In this document: positions 8,129-16,716 of the stretch, in pieces
How the letters are laid out: each line of letters opens with the position of its first letter
How positions within the stretch are numbered: the first letter of the stretch is position 1
Assembly (NCBI RefSeq): GCF_010206195.1
Contig: NZ_VIQT01000002.1
Coordinates: 1 to 64,000 of the forward strand
Reading direction: 5' to 3'
From: Anaerotruncus colihominis
Lineage (GTDB): Bacteria; Bacillota; Clostridia; Oscillospirales; Ruminococcaceae
Length of the DNA stretch: 64,000 bases
The notes under the pieces: model-generated
What the model saw: the letters and a program-made list of their open reading frames with translations, nothing else
Database searches by the model: none
Told to the model about the DNA's origin: nothing
Program-made: the position numbers and the translations under genes

Positions 8129-9253
8129 TCAGCCCGCGAGAAGATCGGGGTCATACAGCTCGTCCCTGTAGTTGCCCGCCTGTTCAAGCGCCTGCGCCGG
8201 GTTGATGACGCTGACATCCGATGTGCCTTCAATCCCCATTTCCGCAAACTTCGCCTTGTTTTCATCGGTCATAACAAAGTGCGTGTCAAGGTTCAGGACT
8301 TTTTCCGCCGGGCGCATACCGCTGGCCAGTTGAAGCGCCACCTGGATGTTCCAATAGCCGGTCTTTTTCGCGCCGGTCAGGACTGTGCCTGTAAACTGGC
8401 CGGACTCGACCGCCTTGAGGGCCTCGTCGTTGCCGTCATAGCTGGTGACGATGATCTCGCCTTCCTTACCGGCAGTCTTAACCGCCTGGTACGCCGCGAG
8501 CGTGACCGCGTCGGAAACGCAGTGAATCGCCTTGAGGTCCGGATTCGCCGCGATCAGGTCCTGCGCCGCTTTCATGCCGGTCGGCGGGTCCCAGTTGGTG
8601 GGCTGTTCCACCACAGTGATATTCGGATATTTTTCCATGCCTTCATAATAGCCCTTCTGGCGCAGGTCGGAAACGAGATTGCCTTTGTTGCCGTAAAGCA
8701 GGGCCGTTTTGCCCTCCTCGCCAATCATCTTGGCGGTCATCTCCGCGATCATGCGGGTGTTCTCCTCGTCGTTGTAGACGGTGGTATAGTTTGTTTCAAC
8801 ATCGACCTGGCCCGCCATGGTAATGGTCGGGATACCGGCGGCCGACGCCTTTTCAATCACGGGCTTTAGGCCTTCGCTGTCAAGCGGGTCGACCAGGATA
8901 CAGTCGACGCCCTGCTCGATAAAGTTCTCGATCAACGAAATCTGATTGTCAAAGTTGCCGTCGGCGCTTTTCCAGATCACTTCACAGCCGTAATCTTCAG
9001 CCGCCTTATTTCCGCCCTCGATCATATCGACAAAGAACTGGTTGGTCATATCAATCAGCACGACGCCGCAGACAATCTTGTCCGCATCGCCTGCCGGCTG
9101 TCCGGCCGGTTCCGCCGCCGGCGCAGCCCCCGAAGCCGCTGGCGCCGCCGGCGCCACGGAGGACGCTGCCGGCGTACCGGAACTGGAGCCGCAGCCCGCC
9201 AGAAGCCCGGCGGCCATTGTAAGCGCCATCAGGAACGCAAATGCTCTTTTCAT
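8129..9253 (-). CDS. Sugar ABC transporter substrate-binding lipoprotein (RbsB-like)
   Basis: A 374-residue lipoprotein. ATG 9253 follows AAAGGAG by nine bases and gives a signal peptide with lipobox Leu-Ala-Gly-Cys. A Ser/Ala/Pro-rich linker (~25-60) leads to a periplasmic-binding-protein type I domain that starts Lys-Ile-Val-Cys-Gly-Val and contains the Asp-Pro-Leu-Asp-Ser segment typical of the RbsB cluster. It would capture a monosaccharide or related ligand outside the membrane and deliver it to the permeases encoded on each side. It lies 46 bases after the free permease gene. Family assignment is firm; the ligand is unknown. Confidence 0.93.
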   Translation of the reverse strand: MKRAFAFLMALTMAAGLLAGCGSSSGTPAASSVAPAAPAASGAAPAAEPAGQPAGDADKIVCGVVLIDMTNQFFVDMIEGGNKAAEDYGCEVIWKSADGNFDNQISLIENFIEQGVDCILVDPLDSEGLKPVIEKASAAGIPTITMAGQVDVETNYTTVYNDEENTRMIAEMTAKMIGEEGKTALLYGNKGNLVSDLRQKGYYEGMEKYPNITVVEQPTNWDPPTGMKAAQDLIAANPDLKAIHCVSDAVTLAAYQAVKTAGKEGEIIVTSYDGNDEALKAVESGQFTGTVLTGAKKTGYWNIQVALQLASGMRPAEKVLNLDTHFVMTDENKAKFAEMGIEGTSDVSVINPAQALEQAGNYRDELYDPDLLAG

Positions 9254-9299
9254 AAGATACGTCTCCTTTTCAATCTGTTTATCCCTAAAAATCCCATTG

Positions 9300-10274
9300 C
9301 TATCTTTTACGGCTGACAACCGCGTCAAACGCCACGGCGAGCAGGATGACGGCCCCCTTAAAGACCTCCTGCATCTCCGCCGGGATTTTCAGATACGTCA
9401 AAGCGGTGCTGATCAGCACAATGATCACTGCGCCGATGCAGGTTCCGAGCACATTGCCGCGGCCGCCGCTCATGCTTGTGCCGCCGATGCAGGTGGCGGC
9501 GATGGCGTCGGTCAGCGTCGTCCCGGAGATACTTGGCGTGGCCATCGCAATGCGCGAAACCGTCAGCATCGACGCGATACCTGTGCAGATACCAGCCACA
9601 ACATATACCAGGATTTTATACCGTTTGACATGGATACCGCTGTACCATGCGGCGTCCTCATTGCCGCCGAGCGCGTATGTATAGACGCCGAGTTTTGTCC
9701 GGTGCAGGATCACCGACGCCGCCAGGCAGACGGCCAGCAGCACCACAAAGGATACCGGCAGCACGCCGCCGATCTTGCCCTGCCCGACCGCCAGGATTGG
9801 CGAATCGCTGAGCATAATCATCGTACCGCCGCCGATCATCAGCGACATGCCCTGCGCCAGCGACATCATGGCGAGTGTCGCAATGAAGGGCAGAATATCA
9901 AGCGCCGCGATCAACAGACCGTTGACAAGGCCAAGCAGCGCGCCCATGCCAAGGAATGTGGCCACCATAGCGGCGACGCTGCCCTGAAAGGGCGATTGTG
10001 CGTAAACCACGCCGGCCGCCATGCCGATCATTGCCAGGCCGTACCCGGCGCTGAAATCGATCCCGCCGGTGATGATTACAAACATGGCCCCGATCGCCAC
10101 GACGCCCACCGCCGATACCTGCTGCATCAGGTTTACAATCGTTTGCAGGGACAGGAAATCGCGGTTGAGCAGGCTGAGCGCCAGCAGCAAAACCGCCAGG
10201 ATTACAACCGGCATCACCCGCTGTAAATCCGGCTTTGCCCCACCGCCGGGCTTTCCCGCGCGCACTGTTTCCAT
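9300..10274 (-). CDS. Sugar ABC transporter permease (RbsC-like)
   Basis: A 324-residue inner-membrane permease of the CUT2 class, collinear with the permease half of the fused protein. It carries the Gly-Gly-Ile-Asp-Phe-Ser motif near residue 68 and the conserved Gly-Gly-Asn-Glu-Asp-Ala-Ala loop near 205. I prefer ATG 10274, preceded by a GGGGTGG site; an in-frame GTG at 10289 lacks one. It sits between the amidotransferase-like gene and the binding-protein gene. Having a second, free permease beside a permease-ATPase fusion suggests a heterodimeric translocation pore, whereas typical RbsC forms homodimers. Confidence 0.92.
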   Translation of the reverse strand: METVRAGKPGGGAKPDLQRVMPVVILAVLLLALSLLNRDFLSLQTIVNLMQQVSAVGVVAIGAMFVIITGGIDFSAGYGLAMIGMAAGVVYAQSPFQGSVAAMVATFLGMGALLGLVNGLLIAALDILPFIATLAMMSLAQGMSLMIGGGTMIMLSDSPILAVGQGKIGGVLPVSFVVLLAVCLAASVILHRTKLGVYTYALGGNEDAAWYSGIHVKRYKILVYVVAGICTGIASMLTVSRIAMATPSISGTTLTDAIAATCIGGTSMSGGRGNVLGTCIGAVIIVLISTALTYLKIPAEMQEVFKGAVILLAVAFDAVVSRKR

Positions 10275-10304
10275 GGCATGCCACCCCACTTTACAGTTTT
10301 CTTC

Positions 10305-11081
10305 TTATTTCTGTTCCCCGGCCAGCCAGCGCACGGCCTGAACCCAAAACTTTCCGTAATATTCCCACGGCTGGAAATACTCCGCCCAGTGCGGCGAGCA
10401 GTCGCTTGCAAACGCGGCGGAACGGCCCTTGCCATACGACCAGGTTACAAGCAGCGGCGATTCGATCTCCTCGTCGCCGATCGTCGCGATGACGTTGGCC
10501 CCCTCTTTCGGGATGATCTTGTTAAACCCTTCAAAAACCGGCGCTTCCTCCCATGGGATGTCCTGCATGATCGGGTGCGCCTTGTCAAGCACCTTTACCT
10601 TGACGCCCGCCGGGACCTCGACGCGGTCATCGGCGCCCTTGAGGCAGTTGACCGGCAGCGCCTCCTCGACAGGGGTGTCATAATATGCGCCTGTGCCGAA
10701 ACGCCCGCTGAACGACGACCAGCCGCCGATCATCATCAGGCCGCCGCCGTTTTTGGCATAGTTGCGGATGGCGCGCATCCGGTCCGTGCGCGGCAGCGGC
10801 GTGCCGGCGACCCAGAACGGGTACAGGGACAGGACCTCGGCCTCACAGTCGCTGATGATTACGACGTCATACTCGGCAAGCTCCTCCTCTGTGCGCGGGA
10901 ATTCGCCGATCGCCTGGTCGTTGGTCAGATGCCTGACCTCGATGCCGTCGGCGGTCAGCGCGTCGATCAGCGGCTGTCCCCAGATGTGGTGGGATACGCC
11001 CTTGACCTCAAGGTTGAAAGGGGAGGCGACAAATACAGGCCCAATTTTGGTGCAGGCGTCGCCGGCGTAAAGAACTTTCAT
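10305..11081 (-). CDS. Class I glutamine-amidotransferase-like protein (GATase1_like/ThuA-type fold)
   Basis: A 258-residue cytosolic protein. ATG 11081 lies eight bases from AGGAGG (11090-11095); an ATG two codons upstream is too close to that site. The sequence has the flavodoxin-like beginning Val-Leu-Tyr-Ala-Gly-Asp and the Gly-Gly-Gly-Leu-Met-Met-Ile-Gly-Gly strand-loop found in ThuA and GATase1_like (PF07090-type) families. I do not see the Cys nucleophile elbow of true amidotransferases. Members are often encoded beside Gfo/Idh/MocA oxidoreductases in sugar operons, as here. Function is probably in processing an oxidised sugar; biochemistry unproven. Confidence 0.72.
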   Translation of the reverse strand: MKVLYAGDACTKIGPVFVASPFNLEVKGVSHHIWGQPLIDALTADGIEVRHLTNDQAIGEFPRTEEELAEYDVVIISDCEAEVLSLYPFWVAGTPLPRTDRMRAIRNYAKNGGGLMMIGGWSSFSGRFGTGAYYDTPVEEALPVNCLKGADDRVEVPAGVKVKVLDKAHPIMQDIPWEEAPVFEGFNKIIPKEGANVIATIGDEEIESPLLVTWSYGKGRSAAFASDCSPHWAEYFQPWEYYGKFWVQAVRWLAGEQK

Positions 11082-11105
11082 TTTCATTTCCTCCTGATTT
11101 TCTTT

Positions 11106-12110
11106 TTATTGAATATCGACGGGCAGGCCCGTTTCAATCGACTTAAAACACGCCTCAATGATCTTGACGGCAGTAATCGCGTGCTCGGTATTCGTAATGT
11201 ACGGCGCGCCGTCAAGCGTCGCGGTCACGAAGTGATGGAGCTCCTCCTTGAGATCGCCCTGGATGCGGCCGTTGTACTCCGGCCAGTGGAGCGTATCGGG
11301 ATAATAGACGTTTGATTCCGTGATCAGGGAGACGCCTTGATCCATGATCGTGACATAACCCGCGCCCTTTACGCCGACAACCTCGGCATAGGTGTTAATG
11401 CCCAGCGCGCTGTTTTCCGGCAGCGCCCAGCAAAGCTCGATGGTTCCGACCGCGCCGTTTTCAAATGTAATGGTTGAAATGACCGTGTCCTCGCAGCCGA
11501 TGTCGGCGTTTACCTTGCTGACACGCTGGCAGTAGGCGCGCAGCGGGCGGCATTTCATATAAGAACACATCATTTCAAAATCATGTACGCCGATAAAGTA
11601 GAAAATGGAAACCTTCCCGCCCAGTCGCCGCCCGTTTGAACGCGGGTTTGTACGGCGGAAGAACATATGAATGACGTCGCCGATCTCGCCCTGATCGATC
11701 GCTTCCTGCAATTTGGCATATCTGGGATCAAAATGCAGCACATGCGCGACCATCATGCGCACGCCGGCCTGAGCGGCCGCGGCCGTGATCTCACGCGCTT
11801 CACGCTCGGTTGGGGCGATCGGCTTTTCAATCAAAAGATGCAGACCCTTTTTGGCCGCGTACAGCGCATTTTCCAGGTGGAATTGGTCGGGCGTACAGAT
11901 GCAGACGGCATCCAGAGCAGCTTCGTCGCACATTCTGCGAAAATCAGCGTACCATTGGCAGCCGTATTGCTCTGCTGCGGCGCGCGCCGCGCCCTTGTTG
12001 ATATCCGTCACCGCGGCAAGCACGGCGTTTGGACATTCATGGACAATGCGTGCGTGAAGTCCGCCGATCAGCCCCAATCCGATGACCCCGATCCGAAGTG
12101 GATTTTGCAT
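11106..12110 (-). CDS. Gfo/Idh/MocA family NAD(P)-dependent oxidoreductase
   Basis: A 334-residue dehydrogenase. Its N-terminal Rossmann fold begins Ile-Gly-Val-Ile-Gly-Leu-Gly-Leu-Ile-Gly-Gly, and the family motif Glu-Lys-Pro lies near residue 95. The C-terminal half is the alpha/beta substrate domain, including Gly-Val-His-Asp-Phe-Glu. ATG 12110 follows AAAGGGG at seven bases. It is the first gene after a strong promoter (12181-12209) and therefore heads the transport operon. The family oxidises hydroxyls of sugars, inositols or glycosides. Together with the ThuA-like partner, 3-keto-sugar chemistry is a reasonable guess, but the substrate is not visible in the sequence. Confidence 0.9.
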   Translation of the reverse strand: MQNPLRIGVIGLGLIGGLHARIVHECPNAVLAAVTDINKGAARAAAEQYGCQWYADFRRMCDEAALDAVCICTPDQFHLENALYAAKKGLHLLIEKPIAPTEREAREITAAAAQAGVRMMVAHVLHFDPRYAKLQEAIDQGEIGDVIHMFFRRTNPRSNGRRLGGKVSIFYFIGVHDFEMMCSYMKCRPLRAYCQRVSKVNADIGCEDTVISTITFENGAVGTIELCWALPENSALGINTYAEVVGVKGAGYVTIMDQGVSLITESNVYYPDTLHWPEYNGRIQGDLKEELHHFVTATLDGAPYITNTEHAITAVKIIEACFKSIETGLPVDIQ

Positions 12111-12180
12111 GGTCAATCCCCTTTCTGTAATGGATAATGCCTTTATAAATTCGTTCTGTTTCCAAACTAACTATATCTGC

Positions 12181-12209
12181 ATCTTATCATCGCCTGTTTG
12201 CATTGTCAA
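12181..12209 (-). promoter_or_regulatory. Promoter of the sugar-transport operon (minus strand)
   Basis: Read on the minus strand: TTGACA (12209-12204), 17-bp spacer, TAAGAT (12186-12181). The -35 is a perfect consensus. It drives the oxidoreductase-to-transporter operon and shares an AT-rich 250-bp region with the divergent ROK regulator gene. Confidence 0.85.
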
Positions 12210-12286
12210 TATAAAAACATCTATCCGCAAATATATTTTACATATAATTTAATTTTTTCATCTTCTTATTGTACAAATTGCCAGTA

Positions 12287-12314
12287 TTGTCTTTTGCAGC
12301 AGACATGTTATGAT
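12287..12314 (+). promoter_or_regulatory. Promoter of the ROK regulator/kinase operon
   Basis: TTGTCT (12287-12292), 16-bp spacer, TATGAT (12309-12314). The predicted start point is ~12321, about 45 bases before the regulator start codon. No clear operator dyad was found in the shared intergenic region. Confidence 0.7.
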
Positions 12315-12364
12315 AATAACAAAGAAGCAGTTTGTTTTCTTTCCTTACGATTGGAGTGACCAGA

Positions 12365-13567
12365 TTGAACCATACGGTCGATCAGACACATATCCGCAGC
12401 ATCAACCAGCGGGTCATCCTCAACAGCATCTACCATACGGAGAGCATCTCACGGGCTGCCCTTTCGCGCCTTGTCCATATCAGCAAATCCGCTATGACGG
12501 AGAATATTGCGGCTCTGCTCAACACCGGCATCATCGAGGAGGTCGGCGCGGGCAGGGCTATGCCGACCGGCGGACGCAAACCGATTCTGCTCAAGTTTAA
12601 CAAGAATTACAAATACATCGTCGCGATTGATCTCAACTATGAGGAGCCAATCTTTGTGCTCGCCAATCTTGGCGGTGAACGCATCAATCACTTCACCATC
12701 AATATCACGCCGGCCACTTCCTTCGCGACACGTCTGGAGCTTGTCAAAAACGCAATCGCAACCCTGACCGCCTCCGGCAATCTCGCCAATACGGATTTGG
12801 CCGTCATCGCGATTTCGTCGCCCGGTATCTATCTGCCGGAAAACCACGAGTTCAAGGCGAACACACAGTTTACCAACTGGAAAATCCCGGAGCTATCACA
12901 GGCGCTTGAGGAAACATTCGGCACGCCTGTGCTCATTGCAAATGACGTAAACGCCGCCGCGGTCGGTGAGCTTAACTATGGAATCGGCACAGGCAAGCGC
13001 AATCTCGTTTATTTCAGCTGCGGCCTGGGCGTCGGCGCGGGCATCATCATCGACGGCGCGCTCTACGAAGGCAGCGGTAAAAGTGCGGGCGAGGTTGCAA
13101 ACTTCTTAGTCCACAGCCCGGACGGACCTGTCCCGCTTGAAAAATACATCAGCCTGGACGCCCTCTTACAGCGGGTGCGCGATAAGGCGCCCGCGCAAAC
13201 GCTGCACTCAGTGACGGAGGAAACCGGCGCCGTATCCTTCCGAAAGGTCACAGCCGCCTGGCAGGCGGGCGATCCCTTTATCCGCGCCTGTATTGATGAA
13301 ATCGCCGGCCTGATCGGTACAGCCGTCAGCAATATCATTTCCCTGCTCAATTGTGATTTGGTGATTTTGGGCGGTGAATACCACGTTTTTGCCAGTCAGA
13401 TGCTGCCCGTCATCAATAGCGTCGTACAGGAGCATGCGTTCAGCCCCGTACCGGTCGTTGCCTCAGGGCTTTCACGGGATTCCGGCATTTTCGGGCTGTT
13501 CGCCCTCTCCAATGAGATTATTTTCAGCCAGCTATGCGATAGATCAAACGGTGGGAACAGGATGTGA
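12365..13567 (+). CDS. ROK family transcriptional regulator (NagC/XylR type)
   Basis: A 400-residue regulator. I choose TTG 12365, eight bases after GGAG; an ATG at 12332 would sit almost at the predicted transcription start. The N-terminal ~75 residues form a winged helix-turn-helix (Ile-Ser-Arg-Ala-Ala-Leu-Ser-Arg...). The remainder is a ROK sugar-kinase-like domain with Ala-Asn-Asp-Val-Asn-Ala-Ala and Gly-Leu-Gly-Val-Gly-Ala-Gly. The Cys-rich zinc motif of ROK kinases appears to be missing, as expected for a sensor rather than an enzyme. Divergent to the ABC operon and four bases from a ROK kinase gene, it probably represses the locus until the sugar or its phosphate binds. Confidence 0.9.
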   Translation: MNHTVDQTHIRSINQRVILNSIYHTESISRAALSRLVHISKSAMTENIAALLNTGIIEEVGAGRAMPTGGRKPILLKFNKNYKYIVAIDLNYEEPIFVLANLGGERINHFTINITPATSFATRLELVKNAIATLTASGNLANTDLAVIAISSPGIYLPENHEFKANTQFTNWKIPELSQALEETFGTPVLIANDVNAAAVGELNYGIGTGKRNLVYFSCGLGVGAGIIIDGALYEGSGKSAGEVANFLVHSPDGPVPLEKYISLDALLQRVRDKAPAQTLHSVTEETGAVSFRKVTAAWQAGDPFIRACIDEIAGLIGTAVSNIISLLNCDLVILGGEYHVFASQMLPVINSVVQEHAFSPVPVVASGLSRDSGIFGLFALSNEIIFSQLCDRSNGGNRM

Positions 13568-13571
13568 AAGT

Positions 13572-14522
13572 ATGTTCAACCTCGGTGTGGACCTTGGCGG
13601 CACCACCATCAAGGTGGGGCTTGTCGCAGAAGATGGGACAATTGCCGCGCGTGCGGCCTGTTCCACATGCCCGGAACGCGGTGCGGCTGAAATTATCCGC
13701 GAGATCGCCGGCATCTGTCAACAGCTGTGCGACAGCCAGGCCGTCCCGCTCTCTGATATCAACAGCATCGGCTTCGGAACGCCCGGCTTCATTGACCGTG
13801 CGCGCGCGGCTGTTATCTATTCGGCCAATCTCGGATTTCATGATGTGCGCATTGGCGAGGAGCTGTCTGCCTATTTCCCGCAGATACCCGTCTATGTGGA
13901 AAACGACGCCAATTGCGCCGCTATCGCGGAATCGGAATCGGGCGCAGCCAGGGCATATACCAGCTCAGTGACAATCACGCTTGGCACCGGCGTTGGGGCA
14001 GGCGTCATCATTCAAAAAAAGGTGTTCGTCGGCTACAGCAACCTCGCGCCGGAGATCGGGCACCTCGTCATTGAAACCGACGGCGAACTCTGCCCCTGCG
14101 GCCGCAGCGGCTGTATGGAACGGTATATTTCCGCGACGGGCCTGATTGAACAGACGGCGCGCGCCGTCTGTTCACACCCGGATTCCCGTCTGGCCCTGCT
14201 GGCGCATAATGACGGTGCGATCACAGCAAAAACAGCGTTTACGGCCGCGCGTCAGTCCGACACGGCCGCGCAGGAGGTGATACGGCGGTATCTGCACTAT
14301 CTGGCCGTCAGCCTTTCCAACATTGTCTACTGCTACGGCCCGCAGATCATTGTTCTGGGCGGCGGCGTCTGCAACGAAGGCAGCGCCCTCCTGGAGCCTC
14401 TGGGCCAGGAGCTTGACCGTGTTCTGATGGCCGATTCGCGCGGCAAGGTCGCCCTCGCCCTTGCGCACTATAAAAACGACGCGGGCATCATCGGTTCCGC
14501 CATGCTTTACAGGTTCAGGTGA
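13572..14522 (+). CDS. ROK family sugar kinase (glucokinase-like)
   Basis: A 316-residue cytosolic kinase. ATG 13572 lies nine bases after AGGA and almost touches the regulator stop. It shows the phosphate-binding Asp-Leu-Gly-Gly-Thr-Thr (7-12), the catalytic-loop Glu-Asn-Asp-Ala-Asn motif, and the ROK zinc signature Cys-Pro-Cys-Gly-Arg-Ser-Gly-Cys. It would phosphorylate glucose or a related hexose imported by the divergent transporter. A long terminator hairpin follows 29 bases after the stop. Kinase class is secure; the sugar is not. Confidence 0.92.
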   Translation: MFNLGVDLGGTTIKVGLVAEDGTIAARAACSTCPERGAAEIIREIAGICQQLCDSQAVPLSDINSIGFGTPGFIDRARAAVIYSANLGFHDVRIGEELSAYFPQIPVYVENDANCAAIAESESGAARAYTSSVTITLGTGVGAGVIIQKKVFVGYSNLAPEIGHLVIETDGELCPCGRSGCMERYISATGLIEQTARAVCSHPDSRLALLAHNDGAITAKTAFTAARQSDTAAQEVIRRYLHYLAVSLSNIVYCYGPQIIVLGGGVCNEGSALLEPLGQELDRVLMADSRGKVALALAHYKNDAGIIGSAMLYRFR

Positions 14523-14551
14523 ACGGCACAGCAGGCGGACGCCATTGGATC

Positions 14552-14595
14552 AAAAAACACCGCCGCGGCCCATCGGGGCCGCGGCGGTGTTTTTT
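14552..14595. terminator. Bidirectional terminator after the ROK kinase
   Basis: A 20-bp perfect stem (14552-14571 with 14576-14595) with a 4-base loop and an A6/T6 flank. It serves the kinase gene on the plus strand and the membrane-protein gene on the minus strand. Confidence 0.93.
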
Positions 14596-14608
14596 GATGA
14601 TCTTTTGG

Positions 14609-15400
14609 TTATGCAGCAGGTGCAGTGTTGCCTGCAATCTGCGTCGGGATCGGCTGGCCGTCGCGCTCAAGCAGCTTGTTGCGCAGCTCAGCCGGGATAT
14701 CCCGGATAGCGAGAATCTGATAGTGGTCGCCCGTTTTCTCCAGATCGTAATACATCCACTTATCGGACTGCGGCCGCTCCGTCTTACCGGTAGCGCTCTG
14801 CCGCCAAACATCATTGGGCGGCACGTAGCCGATAAGCAGGGTGTATTGGTCGCCCTTCTTGACGATCTCCTCAACATTCGGCGTATACAGCCCCACCTGA
14901 CCTGTCACCTGGACATAATACGTCTTTGTGTCCTCATCATAAACATAGTTGTCGACATAGTTAACCGTAAACGACTGGTGCTCCAACTTGACATCGCCAT
15001 AAAGCCGCGCGGCCGCTACATCCACATCGGAAGCCGGCACCGGGATGCGGCCGAGCGAGTCCTCATTGGCCTGATAGCTTTCGCGTTTGTCGCCAAGCAG
15101 CGCGCTCCACAGCGACGATTGCAGCAAAAACAACGGGTCCGCATCGGCGGCGCTGCCGAATGGAACCGGGTCGAGCATCAGTACAGGCGTGACGACCTGT
15201 TCAAACCGTACTTTTTCCGCGCTGTTGTCAAGCAATCGTTGTGTAAACCGCACGCAGAACACGCACACCGTGACAAGCCCCACCACCGCAAGCAGAAGGA
15301 ACACGATCCCTACCGGCGCCACATATTTATGACGCCGGAAACGCACTTCCTCCTGCATTTCACGCATGGCTGCCTTTTGCAGCTTTTTTCTTTTATCCAT
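14609..15400 (-). CDS. Single-pass membrane protein of unknown function
   Basis: A 263-residue protein with a basic cytosolic N terminus (many Lys/Arg in the first 28 residues), one membrane segment at ~30-52, and an extracytoplasmic domain of ~210 residues with mixed beta/alpha character. The architecture and outer domain resemble conjugation-associated VirB8/TraC-like or NTF2-like folds, but I see no diagnostic motif. It follows proA by 22 bases on the same strand, so it may be co-transcribed with proBA and ends at the shared terminator. Function unknown. Confidence 0.7.
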   Translation of the reverse strand: MDKRKKLQKAAMREMQEEVRFRRHKYVAPVGIVFLLLAVVGLVTVCVFCVRFTQRLLDNSAEKVRFEQVVTPVLMLDPVPFGSAADADPLFLLQSSLWSALLGDKRESYQANEDSLGRIPVPASDVDVAAARLYGDVKLEHQSFTVNYVDNYVYDEDTKTYYVQVTGQVGLYTPNVEEIVKKGDQYTLLIGYVPPNDVWRQSATGKTERPQSDKWMYYDLEKTGDHYQILAIRDIPAELRNKLLERDGQPIPTQIAGNTAPAA

Positions 15401-15422
15401 GCCAGATTCCTTTCAAATGCAT

Positions 15423-16667
15423 TCAGCGGATTTGACCGTTGCCGGTCACGATATATTTGCAGGAGCACAATTCAGTCAGTCCCATCGGGCCGCGGGCATG
15501 AAGCTTCTGTGTCGAGATGCCGATCTCCGCGCCGAATCCGAATTCGCCTCCGTCGGTGAAGCGCGTCGACGCGTTGACATAGACGGCTGCCGCATCAATA
15601 CGGGCGGTAAATGCCTGCGCGTTGGCATAATCGTTTGTCAAAATCGCTTCGGAATGGCCTGTCGTATACTTCTGAATATGCTCGATTGCTTCATCCAGGC
15701 TGTCCACAACGCGCAGCGCAAGGATATAGTTGTCAAACTCCGTCGCATAATCAAGTTCGGTCGCCGGCACGACGCCGCCGATCAGGGCGGCTGTACGCAC
15801 ACAGCCGCGCAGCTCGACGGCGTGGCCGTCGAGCGCGGCCTTTAAGCGCGGCAGGAACGCCGGCGCGATATCCCGATGGACGAGCACCGTCTCAACCGCG
15901 TTGCAGACGGACGGGCGCGAAGTCTTTGCGTTATCGCAGATGCGCACCGCCGTTTCAAGATCAGCGGAAGCATCCACATAAATATGACAGTTGCCCGCGC
16001 CCGTCTCAATGACAGGCACGCTCGCGTTTTCAACGACCGAGCGGATCAGCCCCTTGCCGCCGCGCGGGATCAGCGCGTCGAGATAGCCGTCGAGCGTCAT
16101 CAGATCGGCAGCGGAGGCGCGCGTCGTATCCTCCACAAGCTGTACGCAGTCGCGCGGCAGGCCCGCCGTCTCGATTGCATCCCGCATCAGACTGGCAAAC
16201 GCCATATTGGAGCAGATGGCCTCCTTGCCGCCGCGCAAAATACATGCGTTTGCCGACTTGAGACAGAGCGCCGCCGCATCGACCGTGACGTTCGGGCGCG
16301 CCTCATAGATCATACCGACTACGCCGAGCGGAACGCTCACCTTTTCAATTTTAAGACCGTTCGGGCGGCTCCCCCCGCCGAGCACACGGCCAACCGGGTC
16401 GTCAAGCTTGGCCACGAAGCGCACGGCTCCTGCGATGGACGCTATGCGTTCCTCTGTAAGCCGCAGGCGGTCTTGGAGCGATTCTGTCATCCCATTGCCA
16501 CGCGCCGCCGCAAGGTCCTTTTCATTCTCCGCGAGGATGTCCGCGCAATGCGCATCAAGCGCGTCCGCAATCGCATACAACGCATGATTTCTCTGTGCTG
16601 TTGTTGTACAGCCAAGCACGCGTGAAGCGGCGCGCGCCCGTTTGCCTGTTTCCAGCAGGCTGTTCAT
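15423..16667 (-). CDS. proA: Gamma-glutamyl phosphate reductase
   Basis: A 414-residue enzyme of the aldehyde-dehydrogenase superfamily that reduces gamma-glutamyl phosphate to glutamate semialdehyde with NADPH in proline biosynthesis. Recognisable segments include Pro-Leu-Gly-Val-Val-Gly-Met-Ile-Tyr-Glu-Ala-Arg-Pro-Asn-Val-Thr, Leu-Arg-Gly-Gly-Lys-Glu-Ala and Glu-Thr-Gly-Ala-Gly-Asn-Cys-His, where the Cys is the catalytic nucleophile. Length matches the family. It is encoded 49 bases downstream of proB on the same strand, the usual order for this pathway. Confidence 0.97.
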   Translation of the reverse strand: MNSLLETGKRARAASRVLGCTTTAQRNHALYAIADALDAHCADILAENEKDLAAARGNGMTESLQDRLRLTEERIASIAGAVRFVAKLDDPVGRVLGGGSRPNGLKIEKVSVPLGVVGMIYEARPNVTVDAAALCLKSANACILRGGKEAICSNMAFASLMRDAIETAGLPRDCVQLVEDTTRASAADLMTLDGYLDALIPRGGKGLIRSVVENASVPVIETGAGNCHIYVDASADLETAVRICDNAKTSRPSVCNAVETVLVHRDIAPAFLPRLKAALDGHAVELRGCVRTAALIGGVVPATELDYATEFDNYILALRVVDSLDEAIEHIQKYTTGHSEAILTNDYANAQAFTARIDAAAVYVNASTRFTDGGEFGFGAEIGISTQKLHARGPMGLTELCSCKYIVTGNGQIR

Positions 16668-16716
16668 GAGCCAGGCCCCCTTTTAAATTCATTTACAGCG
16701 GCCGCCGGGGCGCCGC

